Source: Lachnospiraceae bacterium UBA7026 (GTDB taxonomy: Bacteria; Bacillota; Clostridia; Lachnospirales; Lachnospiraceae). From it: a stretch of DNA of 64,000 nucleotides. The position numbers and the translations under genes were made by a program. Below the pieces are notes generated by a model. It was not told the DNA's origin. It worked only from the letters and a program-made list of their open reading frames with translations, and did not search any database. Shown piece by piece: positions 31,436-39,111 of the stretch. How positions within the stretch are numbered: position 1 is the first letter of the stretch; each line of letters begins with the position of its first letter. The stretch is taken from positions 29,529 through 93,528 of the forward strand of contig DLBH01000039.1 in assembly GCA_002494165.1 (NCBI GenBank), written 5' to 3'.

Positions 31436-34228
31436 TCAGGACCGGTCAGGTCTGGCCTTGCCTGACACGGCAAAATGGGGCAGGTCGATCCACTGGCCTC
31501 CAAAGTCAGGGACCGCCCTCTTAAAAAGAGGATCTGCAAAGATAACATCATATCCGCCCTTGCGGATCTGGTCCATCCATGCTCCCTCTTCTTTAAAACT
31601 GAGATCTCCATCCGCCGTCTCCTTTTGGTCCATCATGAACCAGGAGGCCACGGTGACAGAGGCAACCTGGCGGCCCAGAATTCCCAGGATCTCCTGACGG
31701 GCCCGGTTGGCCAGGGCCTGCTGGTGGACAATCAGGATCTTCTTACCCTTCAGGCTGGCAAAGGCTTCCTCCCTGCCGGCCCACTGGGTCCATTCCGCCA
31801 GCAGGTCCGGCGGACAGGCCATGAACCAGGGGGTCCCAAAGTTCTTCTCCAGATACCTGGCCGCTGCCAGGCCTGCCGGCGCAAGAACAATATTCAGGCT
31901 GTTGCCTCCGGCTTCCCTGATCTGGTCCAGACCATCTCCCATGCCATATAAGACCAACCGGTCTACGACTGTGGCCGGCTTCTGGCCCGGTCCGGCTTCT
32001 GCTTCCGGCGCTGTCCCGTCTCCACCTGCCAGGCCCAGTTCAGAAAGAATTGGGACCATGGCAGCCTTTATGGCCCTGCTGTCCGGACTGTCCCCGCCAA
32101 ATTCCAGAGGAGAAGCTCCCAGAAGACCAATCCTGCCTGTACTGCCAGGCTGGCAGTTCTTATCCACAAAGGTTTCAAAAAGTTCTTTCCAGGCCAGGGA
32201 TGCTCCCCAGTCGTAGAGCCTGGTCCCGTTCGTTTCCAGGGTTATGACCGGAAGACCGGTCTCTTTCTTTATCATTCTGCCAACGGCCCGGTAGTCGGTG
32301 GCAATCACGGCCGGCACCGGAGTTCCGATGATGGCCACATGGCTGCCGTCAATCTTCCTGGCCGCTGCCACAGTCTTTTCCACTAACCGGTCATCCCTGC
32401 CCAAAATGGCATCCATATCTCTGAGTCCCGCTGAGAAAATAGCACTGCGGCTGTCAAACCAGCGGGGCTCGTCAAAGCCGCAGATGTTGCCGGCACAGCC
32501 GCCGGCGTCCAGGATCACCGTAAGACCTCCCAGCTCGCAAAAGACTGCGGCGGCACCGGACTGATCCGGGGCAAAGGGAGGAATCTTAATTCGAAGTCCC
32601 TTCATGGGAACAATCGGGGTCTGGGCAGGACTGTCTGCCCGTTCCGGTCTTTCTGCCTGGCTCCGGATTCCTGCCTGACTCCGGATTCCTTCCTGACTCT
32701 GTATTCCTGCCTGGCTCCGGATTCCTGCCTGGCTCCGGATTCCTGCCTGGCTCCGGATTCCTGCCTGACTCTGGATTCCTGCCTGGCTCTGGATTCCTGC
32801 CTGACTCTGGATTTCTGCCTGGTCAGAACCTGCTTCCTTACTCCGGCCGGAGACATCTTCCGTCCCAGACTCCTTTCCAGAATACTCTTTGCTTCCACTC
32901 TCCTGAGTGACTGCCGGCCGCCCACTTACAGCTTTCTTCTCCAGGGCTTCCCGGCATGCTTCGAAGAAATGGCGGATACCGGCATAGCCAAAGGGGGCGA
33001 TATCATCACTCCACTCGATACCGGCCGCCTCCGGATGGTAGTAAACCGCATCCTTTCCCACGGCAAGGTCTGCCATGGAATCCTTCAGGTCGTAGTAAAT
33101 CATACTGGGTTCCAGATTGGAATAGAACCTGGTCCCGGGGCTTAGTTCCGCAATCTTATGAATATATATATAGTCTTCCTTAGAGGGGCTGGCAAAAATC
33201 TCTGCCAGACCAAAGCCATAGCGGAGCAGGGCCAGACCCAGCTCAAAGGCATTGGCATTACAGCCCTCTCCCACGGAAAATGTCAGGTCCGGGTAGCTTT
33301 CCCGGAAGTCTTCTATCGTTTTGAGAGTCCTGTCATAGTACTCCTGGTCCTGAATCTTTGTTCTCAGGGCAGCCGCGAACAGCTGGTACTGGCGGCGGAC
33401 CCGGTCGATCTGGTAAAGCCTGCTCAACTCTATATAGGGCAGGTCCAGTCTCTTTCTCAGATCCTCTGCAGCATAACGGGCCTCAGGATGAAGGACCAGG
33501 TTAAAGTTGGCCTCGGCCATATCCTTGTATTCCTGGTAATCCCGGCAGCGGCTGATCTCCCGGATCTGCCGGATACCCATCTGTCTGAGAAGGTCATAGA
33601 TCTCGCAATCCTCTGTCAGGGGGGCAAAATAACCCAGGAGATTGACCGCCCTGCTGTTTTTCTTCCTTTTTTCCAAAAGGGAATAGAGGGACTGTCTGAC
33701 ATGGACCATGGGAGGCTTTCTTCCCTCCCTGGTAAGGGCATACATATAGCAGGGCAGGACCGGCAGGCCGACCCTCTCCGATGCCTTTTTACACATTCTT
33801 TCCATATCGGTCCCCAGAAGGGCATCCACGCAGGTGATACAAATCATGACCACTGAGGGTTTTGTCTCCAGGCTCTGGCAAAGCTGGTCCACCGCCTTGG
33901 GAATCTTCTTCAGATGCCTGCCGGTAACAATATCTGTCTCATCCATGAGCAGATAAAAAAACTTTTCACTGTAGCCACCCAGCTCACTCAGGATGGTGGT
34001 GTTCCTCCCACAGCAGCCCGGGGCTGCCAGGAGCATGACCGAACCTGGTATGGCCAGACCGGCCCTCTTCACGCCAAAGCCCTGGGCTCCGGGGGAATTG
34101 AAGGCCAGTGTGGCCGGGGAGGAGTAGATCAGGTGACGGTTAGAGACCAGCTCCTCAGGAATCTGGTCCGGTCCCAGTTCAGAAAGCCGGCTGGCTTCTA
34201 TATAATAAGCGGTCTTCATCTTATCCAT
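31436..34228 (-). CDS. Fused NifD-NifK-like protein (D2-K2)
   Basis: 930-residue protein joining two nitrogenase component 1 domains. The first (residues 1 to about 440) is NifD-like: GCCGRNTTILSELGG (Cys72, Cys73), MICITCVDALLGTDME (Cys130, Cys133), and a family-typical middle part. Residues about 441-541 are a hydrophilic linker with nine copies of AGIRSQ or AGIQSQ. The second domain (from about 542) is NifK-like: CELGGLTVILDAGGC, CGFDEPRWFD, LRDMDAILGRDDRLVEK. It resembles the separate D1 and K1 proteins part by part. Starts two bases after the NifH-like 2 stop. Confidence 0.84.
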   Translation of the reverse strand: MDKMKTAYYIEASRLSELGPDQIPEELVSNRHLIYSSPATLAFNSPGAQGFGVKRAGLAIPGSVMLLAAPGCCGRNTTILSELGGYSEKFFYLLMDETDIVTGRHLKKIPKAVDQLCQSLETKPSVVMICITCVDALLGTDMERMCKKASERVGLPVLPCYMYALTREGRKPPMVHVRQSLYSLLEKRKKNSRAVNLLGYFAPLTEDCEIYDLLRQMGIRQIREISRCRDYQEYKDMAEANFNLVLHPEARYAAEDLRKRLDLPYIELSRLYQIDRVRRQYQLFAAALRTKIQDQEYYDRTLKTIEDFRESYPDLTFSVGEGCNANAFELGLALLRYGFGLAEIFASPSKEDYIYIHKIAELSPGTRFYSNLEPSMIYYDLKDSMADLAVGKDAVYYHPEAAGIEWSDDIAPFGYAGIRHFFEACREALEKKAVSGRPAVTQESGSKEYSGKESGTEDVSGRSKEAGSDQAEIQSQAGIQSQAGIQSQAGIRSQAGIRSQAGIRSQAGIQSQEGIRSQAGIRSQAERPERADSPAQTPIVPMKGLRIKIPPFAPDQSGAAAVFCELGGLTVILDAGGCAGNICGFDEPRWFDSRSAIFSAGLRDMDAILGRDDRLVEKTVAAARKIDGSHVAIIGTPVPAVIATDYRAVGRMIKKETGLPVITLETNGTRLYDWGASLAWKELFETFVDKNCQPGSTGRIGLLGASPLEFGGDSPDSRAIKAAMVPILSELGLAGGDGTAPEAEAGPGQKPATVVDRLVLYGMGDGLDQIREAGGNSLNIVLAPAGLAAARYLEKNFGTPWFMACPPDLLAEWTQWAGREEAFASLKGKKILIVHQQALANRARQEILGILGRQVASVTVASWFMMDQKETADGDLSFKEEGAWMDQIRKGGYDVIFADPLFKRAVPDFGGQWIDLPHFAVSGKARPDRS
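32651..32820. repeat. In-frame tandem repeat, about 9 copies of 18 bp
   Basis: Consensus on the plus strand CTCCGGATTCCTGCCTGG, 18 bp, repeated about 9.4 times. It encodes the AGIRSQ linker joining the two halves of the fused nitrogenase-like protein. Nearly identical units mean recent expansion. Confidence 0.95.
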
Positions 34229-34230
34229 AT

Positions 34231-35004
34231 TTATTCCTCATCTGTATTATTTTCGTCAAGCTTCAGCAGGTCAAGGGCCAGGGTCCGGAAGGCGGCGCTC
34301 ACTTCCGAATCCGGCTCCCCCTCAATCACTGTCATGCCCCGGTCCTCACATGAGGTAATCTCATGACTTCTCGGAATCTCTCCCACGATGGGCAGACCGG
34401 ATTCCCTGGAAAAGGCTTCCACCCTTTCCCTCTCCTGGTCCACGTTCCTGTGGTTCAGGACGATCCCATAAACACTGGCATAACCCCGGTCCTCAAAGTT
34501 ACTGACTGCCATCCGTATATTATTGGCCGCATAAAGTGCCATCTTCTCCCCGGAGGTCACAATCAGCACATGCTCGGCATAGCCCTCCCGGATAGGGGCG
34601 GCGAAGCCACCGCAGACCACATCACCCAGCACGTCATAAAGGACCACGTCCGGCTTCCAGGTCTCAAAAAGTTCCAGGTCCTCTAAAAGAGAAAATGTAG
34701 TGATGATACCCCGGCCGGCACAGCCCAGACCTGGCGTCGGTCCACCGGTCTCAATACAGAGGACTCCGCCGTAACCTACGGCTGATATATCCTCGATCTT
34801 CTCCGGATCCTCATCCTTTTCCCGCATATAATTCATAACCGGTACCGGTGTCCGGCCGCCTAAAAGATTGATGGTGGAATCGGCCTTGGGATCACAGCCG
34901 ATCTGGATCACTCTCTTACCCATGCTGGCAAAAGCCGCTGCCAGATTGCCTGTCACTGTGGATTTTCCGATACCGCCTTTTCCGTAAACTGCCAATTTCA
35001 GCAT
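34231..35004 (-). CDS. NifH-like reductase/ATPase 2
   Basis: 257-residue NifH-family ATPase. The N-terminus [16 protein letters not shown] holds the P-loop; [23 protein letters not shown] and [14 protein letters not shown] keep both bridging Cys residues for the 4Fe-4S cluster. It is clearly a paralogue of NifH-like 1 but diverged in the C-terminal third ([17 protein letters not shown]). Two bases separate its stop from the start of the fused D2-K2 gene, so it is the likely reductase of that protein. First gene of the operon; AAAGGGAG precedes the ATG. Confidence 0.9.
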   Translation of the reverse strand: MLKLAVYGKGGIGKSTVTGNLAAAFASMGKRVIQIGCDPKADSTINLLGGRTPVPVMNYMREKDEDPEKIEDISAVGYGGVLCIETGGPTPGLGCAGRGIITTFSLLEDLELFETWKPDVVLYDVLGDVVCGGFAAPIREGYAEHVLIVTSGEKMALYAANNIRMAVSNFEDRGYASVYGIVLNHRNVDQERERVEAFSRESGLPIVGEIPRSHEITSCEDRGMTVIEGEPDSEVSAAFRTLALDLLKLDENNTDEE

Positions 35005-35219
35005 AAAAAAATCTCCCTTTAATTACAAAGCTCTGCACCGGCCTTGTAAAAAAAGAGAGTCCTCCCCCTTGTTCTTTACTGCCGCTATTCCTGCTCGGTA
35101 GGCCTTGCAGTCAGAGCCGTAGTATTCATAAACAACAATATATCATGATTTCCAAAACATATGGCGAATCCTCATGGCTGCTTCCCCGGCTGAAATTGAA
35201 AATCTTTTTCATCAATTTT
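35005..35219 (-). promoter_or_regulatory. Long 5' leader of the nif-like/hyp operon
   Basis: About 200 bases between the predicted promoter and the first ATG. It has repeated AAGGCC and self-complementary stretches such as GCTCTG with CAGAGC, and a GGGGGAGGACTCTC followed by seven T residues, so it may fold or attenuate. I do not recognise a known riboswitch. Confidence 0.4.
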
Positions 35220-35248
35220 ATCTTACTATATAGGTCAGCAACAATCAA
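35220..35248 (-). promoter_or_regulatory. Promoter of the nif-like/hyp operon
   Basis: TTGATT (35243-35248), 17 bases, TAAGAT (35220-35225) on the minus strand; an overlapping TTGTTG, 18 bases, TAAAAT pair is also possible. It points at NifH-like 2. Confidence 0.55.
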
Positions 35249-35287
35249 TCCCCAAAAATGACCAATATATTTCTCACAGACTATAGA

Positions 35288-35464
35288 TTATTGACTTTTC
35301 ATGTAACGGTAGATATAGATCCCGCCCATAATGACAAAGATAATCGCAAAGGGCACGTACAGAAGCTCCTTTTCGGACCAGGCTGTCCAGCCCAGGTAGG
35401 CAGACGCCAGAAAATATAAAATACCCACCAGTCCGTTGGTCTTGTTGTTCTGTCCTTTTTTCAT
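35288..35464 (-). CDS. Small two-helix membrane protein
   Basis: 58-residue protein not matched to a family I know. It starts MKKGQNNKTNG, then has a hydrophobic helix (LVGILYFLASAYLGWTAW), a short charged turn (SEKELL), a second helix (YVPFAIIFVIMGGIYIY) and a short basic end RYMKSQ. AAGGAG lies 9 bases before the ATG at 35464. It sits between kdpE and the nif-like operon promoter in the same orientation. It may be a small inner membrane protein of the potassium locus or stand alone; no function is assigned. Confidence 0.75.
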   Translation of the reverse strand: MKKGQNNKTNGLVGILYFLASAYLGWTAWSEKELLYVPFAIIFVIMGGIYIYRYMKSQ

Positions 35465-35490
35465 CTCACTTTACTCCTTTTCTTTTCCGG

Positions 35491-35596
35491 CGGTCATTCC
35501 ACCTTGAACCAAAGCACCGGCTTTACCGCGTCCGCTATCCTTCCAGTTTAAACATAGGGCAGCCAGTTTGCCGCAGCCCCGGTCATTCCACCTTGA
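35491..35596. repeat. 17-bp direct repeat at and after the kdpE 3' end
   Basis: CGGTCATTCCACCTTGA occurs at 35491-35507 and again at 35580-35596, where it covers the last codons and stop of kdpE. The outer copy looks like a duplicated gene end. Confidence 0.85.
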
Positions 35597-36281
35597 GCAT
35601 GCGGTAACCGATTCCGATATGGGTCTGGATATAACGGGGCCCTCCGGTTCCCCGCTCCAGTTTTTTCCTAAGGGTAGCCATAAACACTCTGAGACTGGCC
35701 ACATCATTTTCCCAGCTGCTCCCCCAGACATTTTCCAGGAGATAGCGGTGGGTCAGGACCTTGCCCATATTCTGGGAAAGGACACATAAGAGCTTATACT
35801 CGATGGGGGTCAGGTGCAGTTCCTCCTCTCCCATAAAGACACAGCCGGCTGAGTAATCAATCTTCAGGTTGCCGTTGCAAAAGACCGCCGGCCTTTCATT
35901 TTCAGGCTGCATGAAAGCCAGGCGGCGCTGGGTGGCCCTGAGCCTGGCCAGCAATTCCTCAACGGAGAAGGGCTTGGTCAGGTAGTCATCGGCCCCGGCG
36001 TCTAAGGCTGCAATTTTATCACTGTCCTCGCTGCGAGCACTGATGACGATGATGGGGGTGTTGGTCCAGCTTCTGATCCTCTCGATCACCTCCACGCCGT
36101 CCATGTCCGGAAGTCCCAGGTCCAGGAGGATGATGTCAGGGTTTTTGGATGCCGCCATCATGATGCCTGAAGACCCGCTGTCTGCGGCGATATAATGATA
36201 ATCTCTGGCCTTGAGGGTGGTGGTGATCAGGTTTCTGACCGGCTCGTCATCCTCAATCACAAGAATCTGAACTTTATTCAT
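35583..36281 (-). CDS. kdpE: KdpE-type response regulator
   Basis: OmpR-family response regulator, partner of the KdpD-like kinase. The receiver domain has acidic residues in IEDDEP, the phosphorylated Asp in ILLDLGLPDMDG, Thr/Ser in VISARSED and Lys in DDYLTKPF. The winged-helix DNA-binding domain has LTPIEYKLLCVLSQN and YIQTHIGIGYRML. 232 residues. Its start overlaps the kdpD 3' end by 8 bases. No kdpFABC is here; the potassium genes next to it are trkA and trkH, so those are the plausible targets. Confidence 0.92.
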   Translation of the reverse strand: MNKVQILVIEDDEPVRNLITTTLKARDYHYIAADSGSSGIMMAASKNPDIILLDLGLPDMDGVEVIERIRSWTNTPIIVISARSEDSDKIAALDAGADDYLTKPFSVEELLARLRATQRRLAFMQPENERPAVFCNGNLKIDYSAGCVFMGEEELHLTPIEYKLLCVLSQNMGKVLTHRYLLENVWGSSWENDVASLRVFMATLRKKLERGTGGPRYIQTHIGIGYRMLKVE

Positions 36282-38244
36282 GGAATATTACCTCCTCCCG
36301 AGGAAGCTGGAAGCGGAAGACTGCCCCGCAGGGCACATTATCCTCCACAACAATAAAACCATTATGAGCTTCGATAATTGCCTTGCACAGGTAAAGTCCC
36401 AGTCCCAGGCTTCTCCTGCTGTCGGCAATCGGGTTAGAGCCACAATAAAATTTTTCAAAAATGCTGGCCTTGTCCTCGTCGGGGATACCAGATCCCCGGT
36501 CGCTGACCGTCACCTGGGCCATAGAACCCTGGCTGGTCAGCCTGATCTCTATGGGGGTCTGGTCCGGCGTGTATTTGATCGCGTTATTAATAAGATTCAC
36601 CAGCACCTGAATGAGCAGCTTGGTATCACTTTTGACAAAGAGCAGGTCATCACAGTCATAAACCCGGATCTCATGAGCACCGGAGGATCCCCGGCAGTGC
36701 TCCACAGCCTCATCCACGATATCGCTGAGCAGCTCTGTGCTTTTTCGGAGATTGATCTGCCCCTCCTCGATTTTTGTGGAGGACAAGAGGTTCTCCACCA
36801 GATTGATCAGCCAGATGGAGTCACTGTATATATCCCTGTAAAGCTGCTGCTTGGTCTCCTCGTCAAAATAACTGCCGTTACTGATCAGGTTGCTGGCATG
36901 GCCGGATATGGATGTGAGAGGTGTTCTCAGGTCGTGGGAAATCATTCTTAAAAGGTTAGCCCGCAGCTGCTCCCGCTCTGCCCAGAGGGCCGCCTCCTCC
37001 TTCTCCCTGGCATTTTTTTCATTTTCCATGGCCAGGGCTCCTTCGCCTAAGATGGACAGGAGGACACCGTATTCTGCGGCCTCTAAAGGCCTGTCATTCA
37101 CTTCAATACCCACAACCCCATAGATCCGCTCGTTGACCCTCATGGCAAAATACATATAAGATGACCAGGAATAGTTGTCTGTCCCGGCTCCTGCCCTGTG
37201 ATTATTAGCAAAAACCCAACTGACGATCTCCTTTTCCCTCTCCAGGTCATAGGCCTGGAGCTTTCCGTCGCCTGCCGGAAATAAAACCGGTTTCATATCT
37301 TCCCTGTCCCTGTCAAATACCACGATATTGCGGTTAAGCAGGCGGCCGATCTGGCTGCCTATGGCCAGGAGCAGCTCTTCCTTGCCCTCGGCCTTGGACA
37401 AAATCTGCTCTGTATCAAAAAGGATCTTGGTCCGGTAGGCGGTCTTGGCCGACTGGCTGGCCTGTTCCTTATAACGAATGGCAAAGGTCCCGGTAATCAG
37501 GGCCGTCAGAAACATGACCACAAAGGTCAGGGGATAGCCGGTCTCATAGGCCGCGAAAGAAAACCGCGGCATGGTAAAGAGATAGTTAAAAATCAGAACG
37601 CTGGCCACAGAAGACATCAGGCTGTATACCTGGTGGGAAGTGGCTACAGAGGTAAGAACCACACCCAGGATATAGACCATAATAATGTTGGCGTCGGTGA
37701 AGCCCATCCTGTGAAAAAGCAGACAGAGCAGGGTGGCCCCAGCAAAAATCAGCAGACTCTTCAGCACATTTTTCAGGATGTCAGGGCTGTTAGTCTGCCG
37801 GCTGTCATAGTAAGCCCTGGCACTCTTATCGGGAATGATGTGGATATCAATCTCAGGCGCATAGACCAGCAGCTGGTCCGTCAGGGCAGGTTTCCTGAAA
37901 AAGCGGGTCTGGACTACATTACTCCTTCCCACCACAATCTTGCTTACGCCCGAAAGCCGGGCAAACTCGGCAATCTGGTAGGCAGCGTCATCCCCGTAGA
38001 CGATCTCAATATCTGCCCCCAGAGACTCAGCCAGGTTACAATTTTCCCTGAACCTGGCCTTGTTGTCCTCAGACCCCTTCCTGAAGGCCGGTGTCTCCAC
38101 AAATATGGCAGTCAGAGGACAATCGAAAGCTTCAGCCATCCTGGCCGCCGTCCGGATAATCTTGCCATTGGACGGAGAAGAGGACAGGCCCACAAGAATA
38201 TGTTCTTTATTCCTTTCTTTGAAATAATCTGTCCCTGCTTCCAT
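36274..38244 (-). CDS. kdpD: KdpD-like sensor histidine kinase without the N-terminal KdpD domain
   Basis: Sensor kinase for potassium or osmotic stress. It starts directly with the universal stress protein domain (residues about 14-130), followed by a DUF4118 unit with four membrane helices (about 165-260), a GAF-like domain, HisKA with the phosphorylated His in MISHDLRTPLTSI, and an ATPase domain (NLINNAIKYTP, GSGIPDEDK, LGLGLYL). The first some 210 residues of E. coli KdpD are missing. SSS at residues 21-23, then 20 residues and LTAIF, fits the c-di-AMP motif of S. aureus KdpD. ATG 38244; TTG 38280 possible. Confidence 0.88.
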   Translation of the reverse strand: MEAGTDYFKERNKEHILVGLSSSPSNGKIIRTAARMAEAFDCPLTAIFVETPAFRKGSEDNKARFRENCNLAESLGADIEIVYGDDAAYQIAEFARLSGVSKIVVGRSNVVQTRFFRKPALTDQLLVYAPEIDIHIIPDKSARAYYDSRQTNSPDILKNVLKSLLIFAGATLLCLLFHRMGFTDANIIMVYILGVVLTSVATSHQVYSLMSSVASVLIFNYLFTMPRFSFAAYETGYPLTFVVMFLTALITGTFAIRYKEQASQSAKTAYRTKILFDTEQILSKAEGKEELLLAIGSQIGRLLNRNIVVFDRDREDMKPVLFPAGDGKLQAYDLEREKEIVSWVFANNHRAGAGTDNYSWSSYMYFAMRVNERIYGVVGIEVNDRPLEAAEYGVLLSILGEGALAMENEKNAREKEEAALWAEREQLRANLLRMISHDLRTPLTSISGHASNLISNGSYFDEETKQQLYRDIYSDSIWLINLVENLLSSTKIEEGQINLRKSTELLSDIVDEAVEHCRGSSGAHEIRVYDCDDLLFVKSDTKLLIQVLVNLINNAIKYTPDQTPIEIRLTSQGSMAQVTVSDRGSGIPDEDKASIFEKFYCGSNPIADSRRSLGLGLYLCKAIIEAHNGFIVVEDNVPCGAVFRFQLPREEVIFHE

Positions 38245-38303
38245 CCCTTTTGTTCCTTCCTGGTGCCGGACAGCCGGCAAATAGATTGGGCCGGCTCCTG
38301 GTT

Positions 38304-38354
38304 CTATGGACTCTATGTCTCTATGGACCCTATGTCTCTATGGACTTCATGCTG
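38304..38354. repeat. Three 17-bp tandem repeats upstream of kdpD
   Basis: Plus-strand units CTATGGACTCTATGTCT at 38304, 38321 and 38338 (the last diverged). They lie about 60 bases before the kdpD ATG. Confidence 0.9.
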
Positions 38355-38461
38355 TTACACACTTCATACTGTGATACGTCCCCTGCTTTTTTAATCCAGG
38401 TCACGTCCCTACTATTCTACCACAATTGACCACCGGGGACATAAGCAGATTGGAAGGAAAT

Positions 38462-38507
38462 TAAAAAAAACCCCCGGCTGCCGGCCTCCATGGGCAGCCG
38501 CCGGCAG
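38462..38507 (-). terminator. Terminator of the trk-linked operon
   Basis: CTGCCGGC (38500-38507 on the complement) pairs with GCCGGCAG, followed by CCGGGGG and eight T residues on the minus strand, downstream of the stop at 38574. An outer AACCC/GGGTT pairing can extend it. Confidence 0.75.
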
Positions 38508-38573
38508 ACTGCTGTCTGACCTGCGGACCCCCAGGGTTACTGGCAGATAGGGATTAAAATATCTTGTCTTATG

Positions 38574-39071
38574 TCAGTTCTGGAAACCGTTTCTCATAAC
38601 TGAAATCAGCCAGTCCCGGTTGGGGGAGACAATACGGCTGTTCCAGACCACATAAACCAGGTTGGCCTCTTCCATGCCATTTACCACCTGATCAAAACCG
38701 TCCACGGTCACCACTGTATTCCGGAAGGGCAGCAGCATATATTCGTAGCCTTCTTCCTTTTTGAAAATCGTTCCTTCAGAGAGAATAAGCAGATCCACCT
38801 GACCCTCAGTCAGACTTTTGAGCAGACTCTCCGGCTGGCCGCTGTACAGGAAGAAGGCAGTAGAGGGCCCCTCCTTTTCACACAATTCGACCGCCGGCAT
38901 AATGGACCCCGCCAGAAAGGGAGATTCGGCAGCAATAAGAATCTGCTTATCCCCTGTTTTCTTTATCATATTTTTCCGGTTATTTTCCAGGAACTGGTCC
39001 ACTTTACTCATGAGCAGGTAACCCAAAAGGCCCATCAGCAGAAAACCTGCCGCCAGAATCAGATCTCTCAC
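38574..39071 (-). CDS. Membrane-anchored protein with a LysR-substrate-domain-like fold
   Basis: 165-residue protein of unknown function. One N-terminal membrane helix (DLILAAGFLLMGLLGYLLM) is followed by a soluble domain whose phrases SLLKSLTEGQVDLLILSEG and VYVVWNSRIVSPNRDWLISV look like part of a type 2 periplasmic-binding or LysR effector domain. It seems too short for two full lobes. The GTG at 39071 is preferred because GGAGG lies 7 bases upstream; a TTG at 39110 lacks such a site. It lies 40 bases after trkA in the potassium uptake operon. Confidence 0.6.
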   Translation of the reverse strand: MRDLILAAGFLLMGLLGYLLMSKVDQFLENNRKNMIKKTGDKQILIAAESPFLAGSIMPAVELCEKEGPSTAFFLYSGQPESLLKSLTEGQVDLLILSEGTIFKKEEGYEYMLLPFRNTVVTVDGFDQVVNGMEEANLVYVVWNSRIVSPNRDWLISVMRNGFQN

Positions 39072-39111
39072 ACTCTCACCTCCAGAGAGAAAGACTTTGA
39101 TGGATGTCAAA

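Larger units (their letters stand above)
38245..38573. other. Intergenic region with short tandem repeat and terminator
   Basis: 329 bases between kdpD and the upstream gene. It holds three 17-bp repeats (38304-38354), which would lie in the kdpD leader or promoter zone, an A/T stretch, and the terminator of the upstream gene. No gene was found. Confidence 0.6.

Noticed and set aside
32651-32820. CRISPR or mobile repeat
   Set aside because: The 18-bp units are in frame within a gene and code for a regular hydrophilic linker.
22125-35004. True molybdenum nitrogenase operon
   Set aside because: Component 1 proteins lack the full P-cluster cysteine set and recognisable FeMo-cofactor ligands; no nifB, nifE or nifN-type gene is identified.
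25113-35004. [NiFe]-hydrogenase operon
   Set aside because: Only hypCDEF are present; no large or small hydrogenase subunit and no HypA or HypB are encoded in the window.
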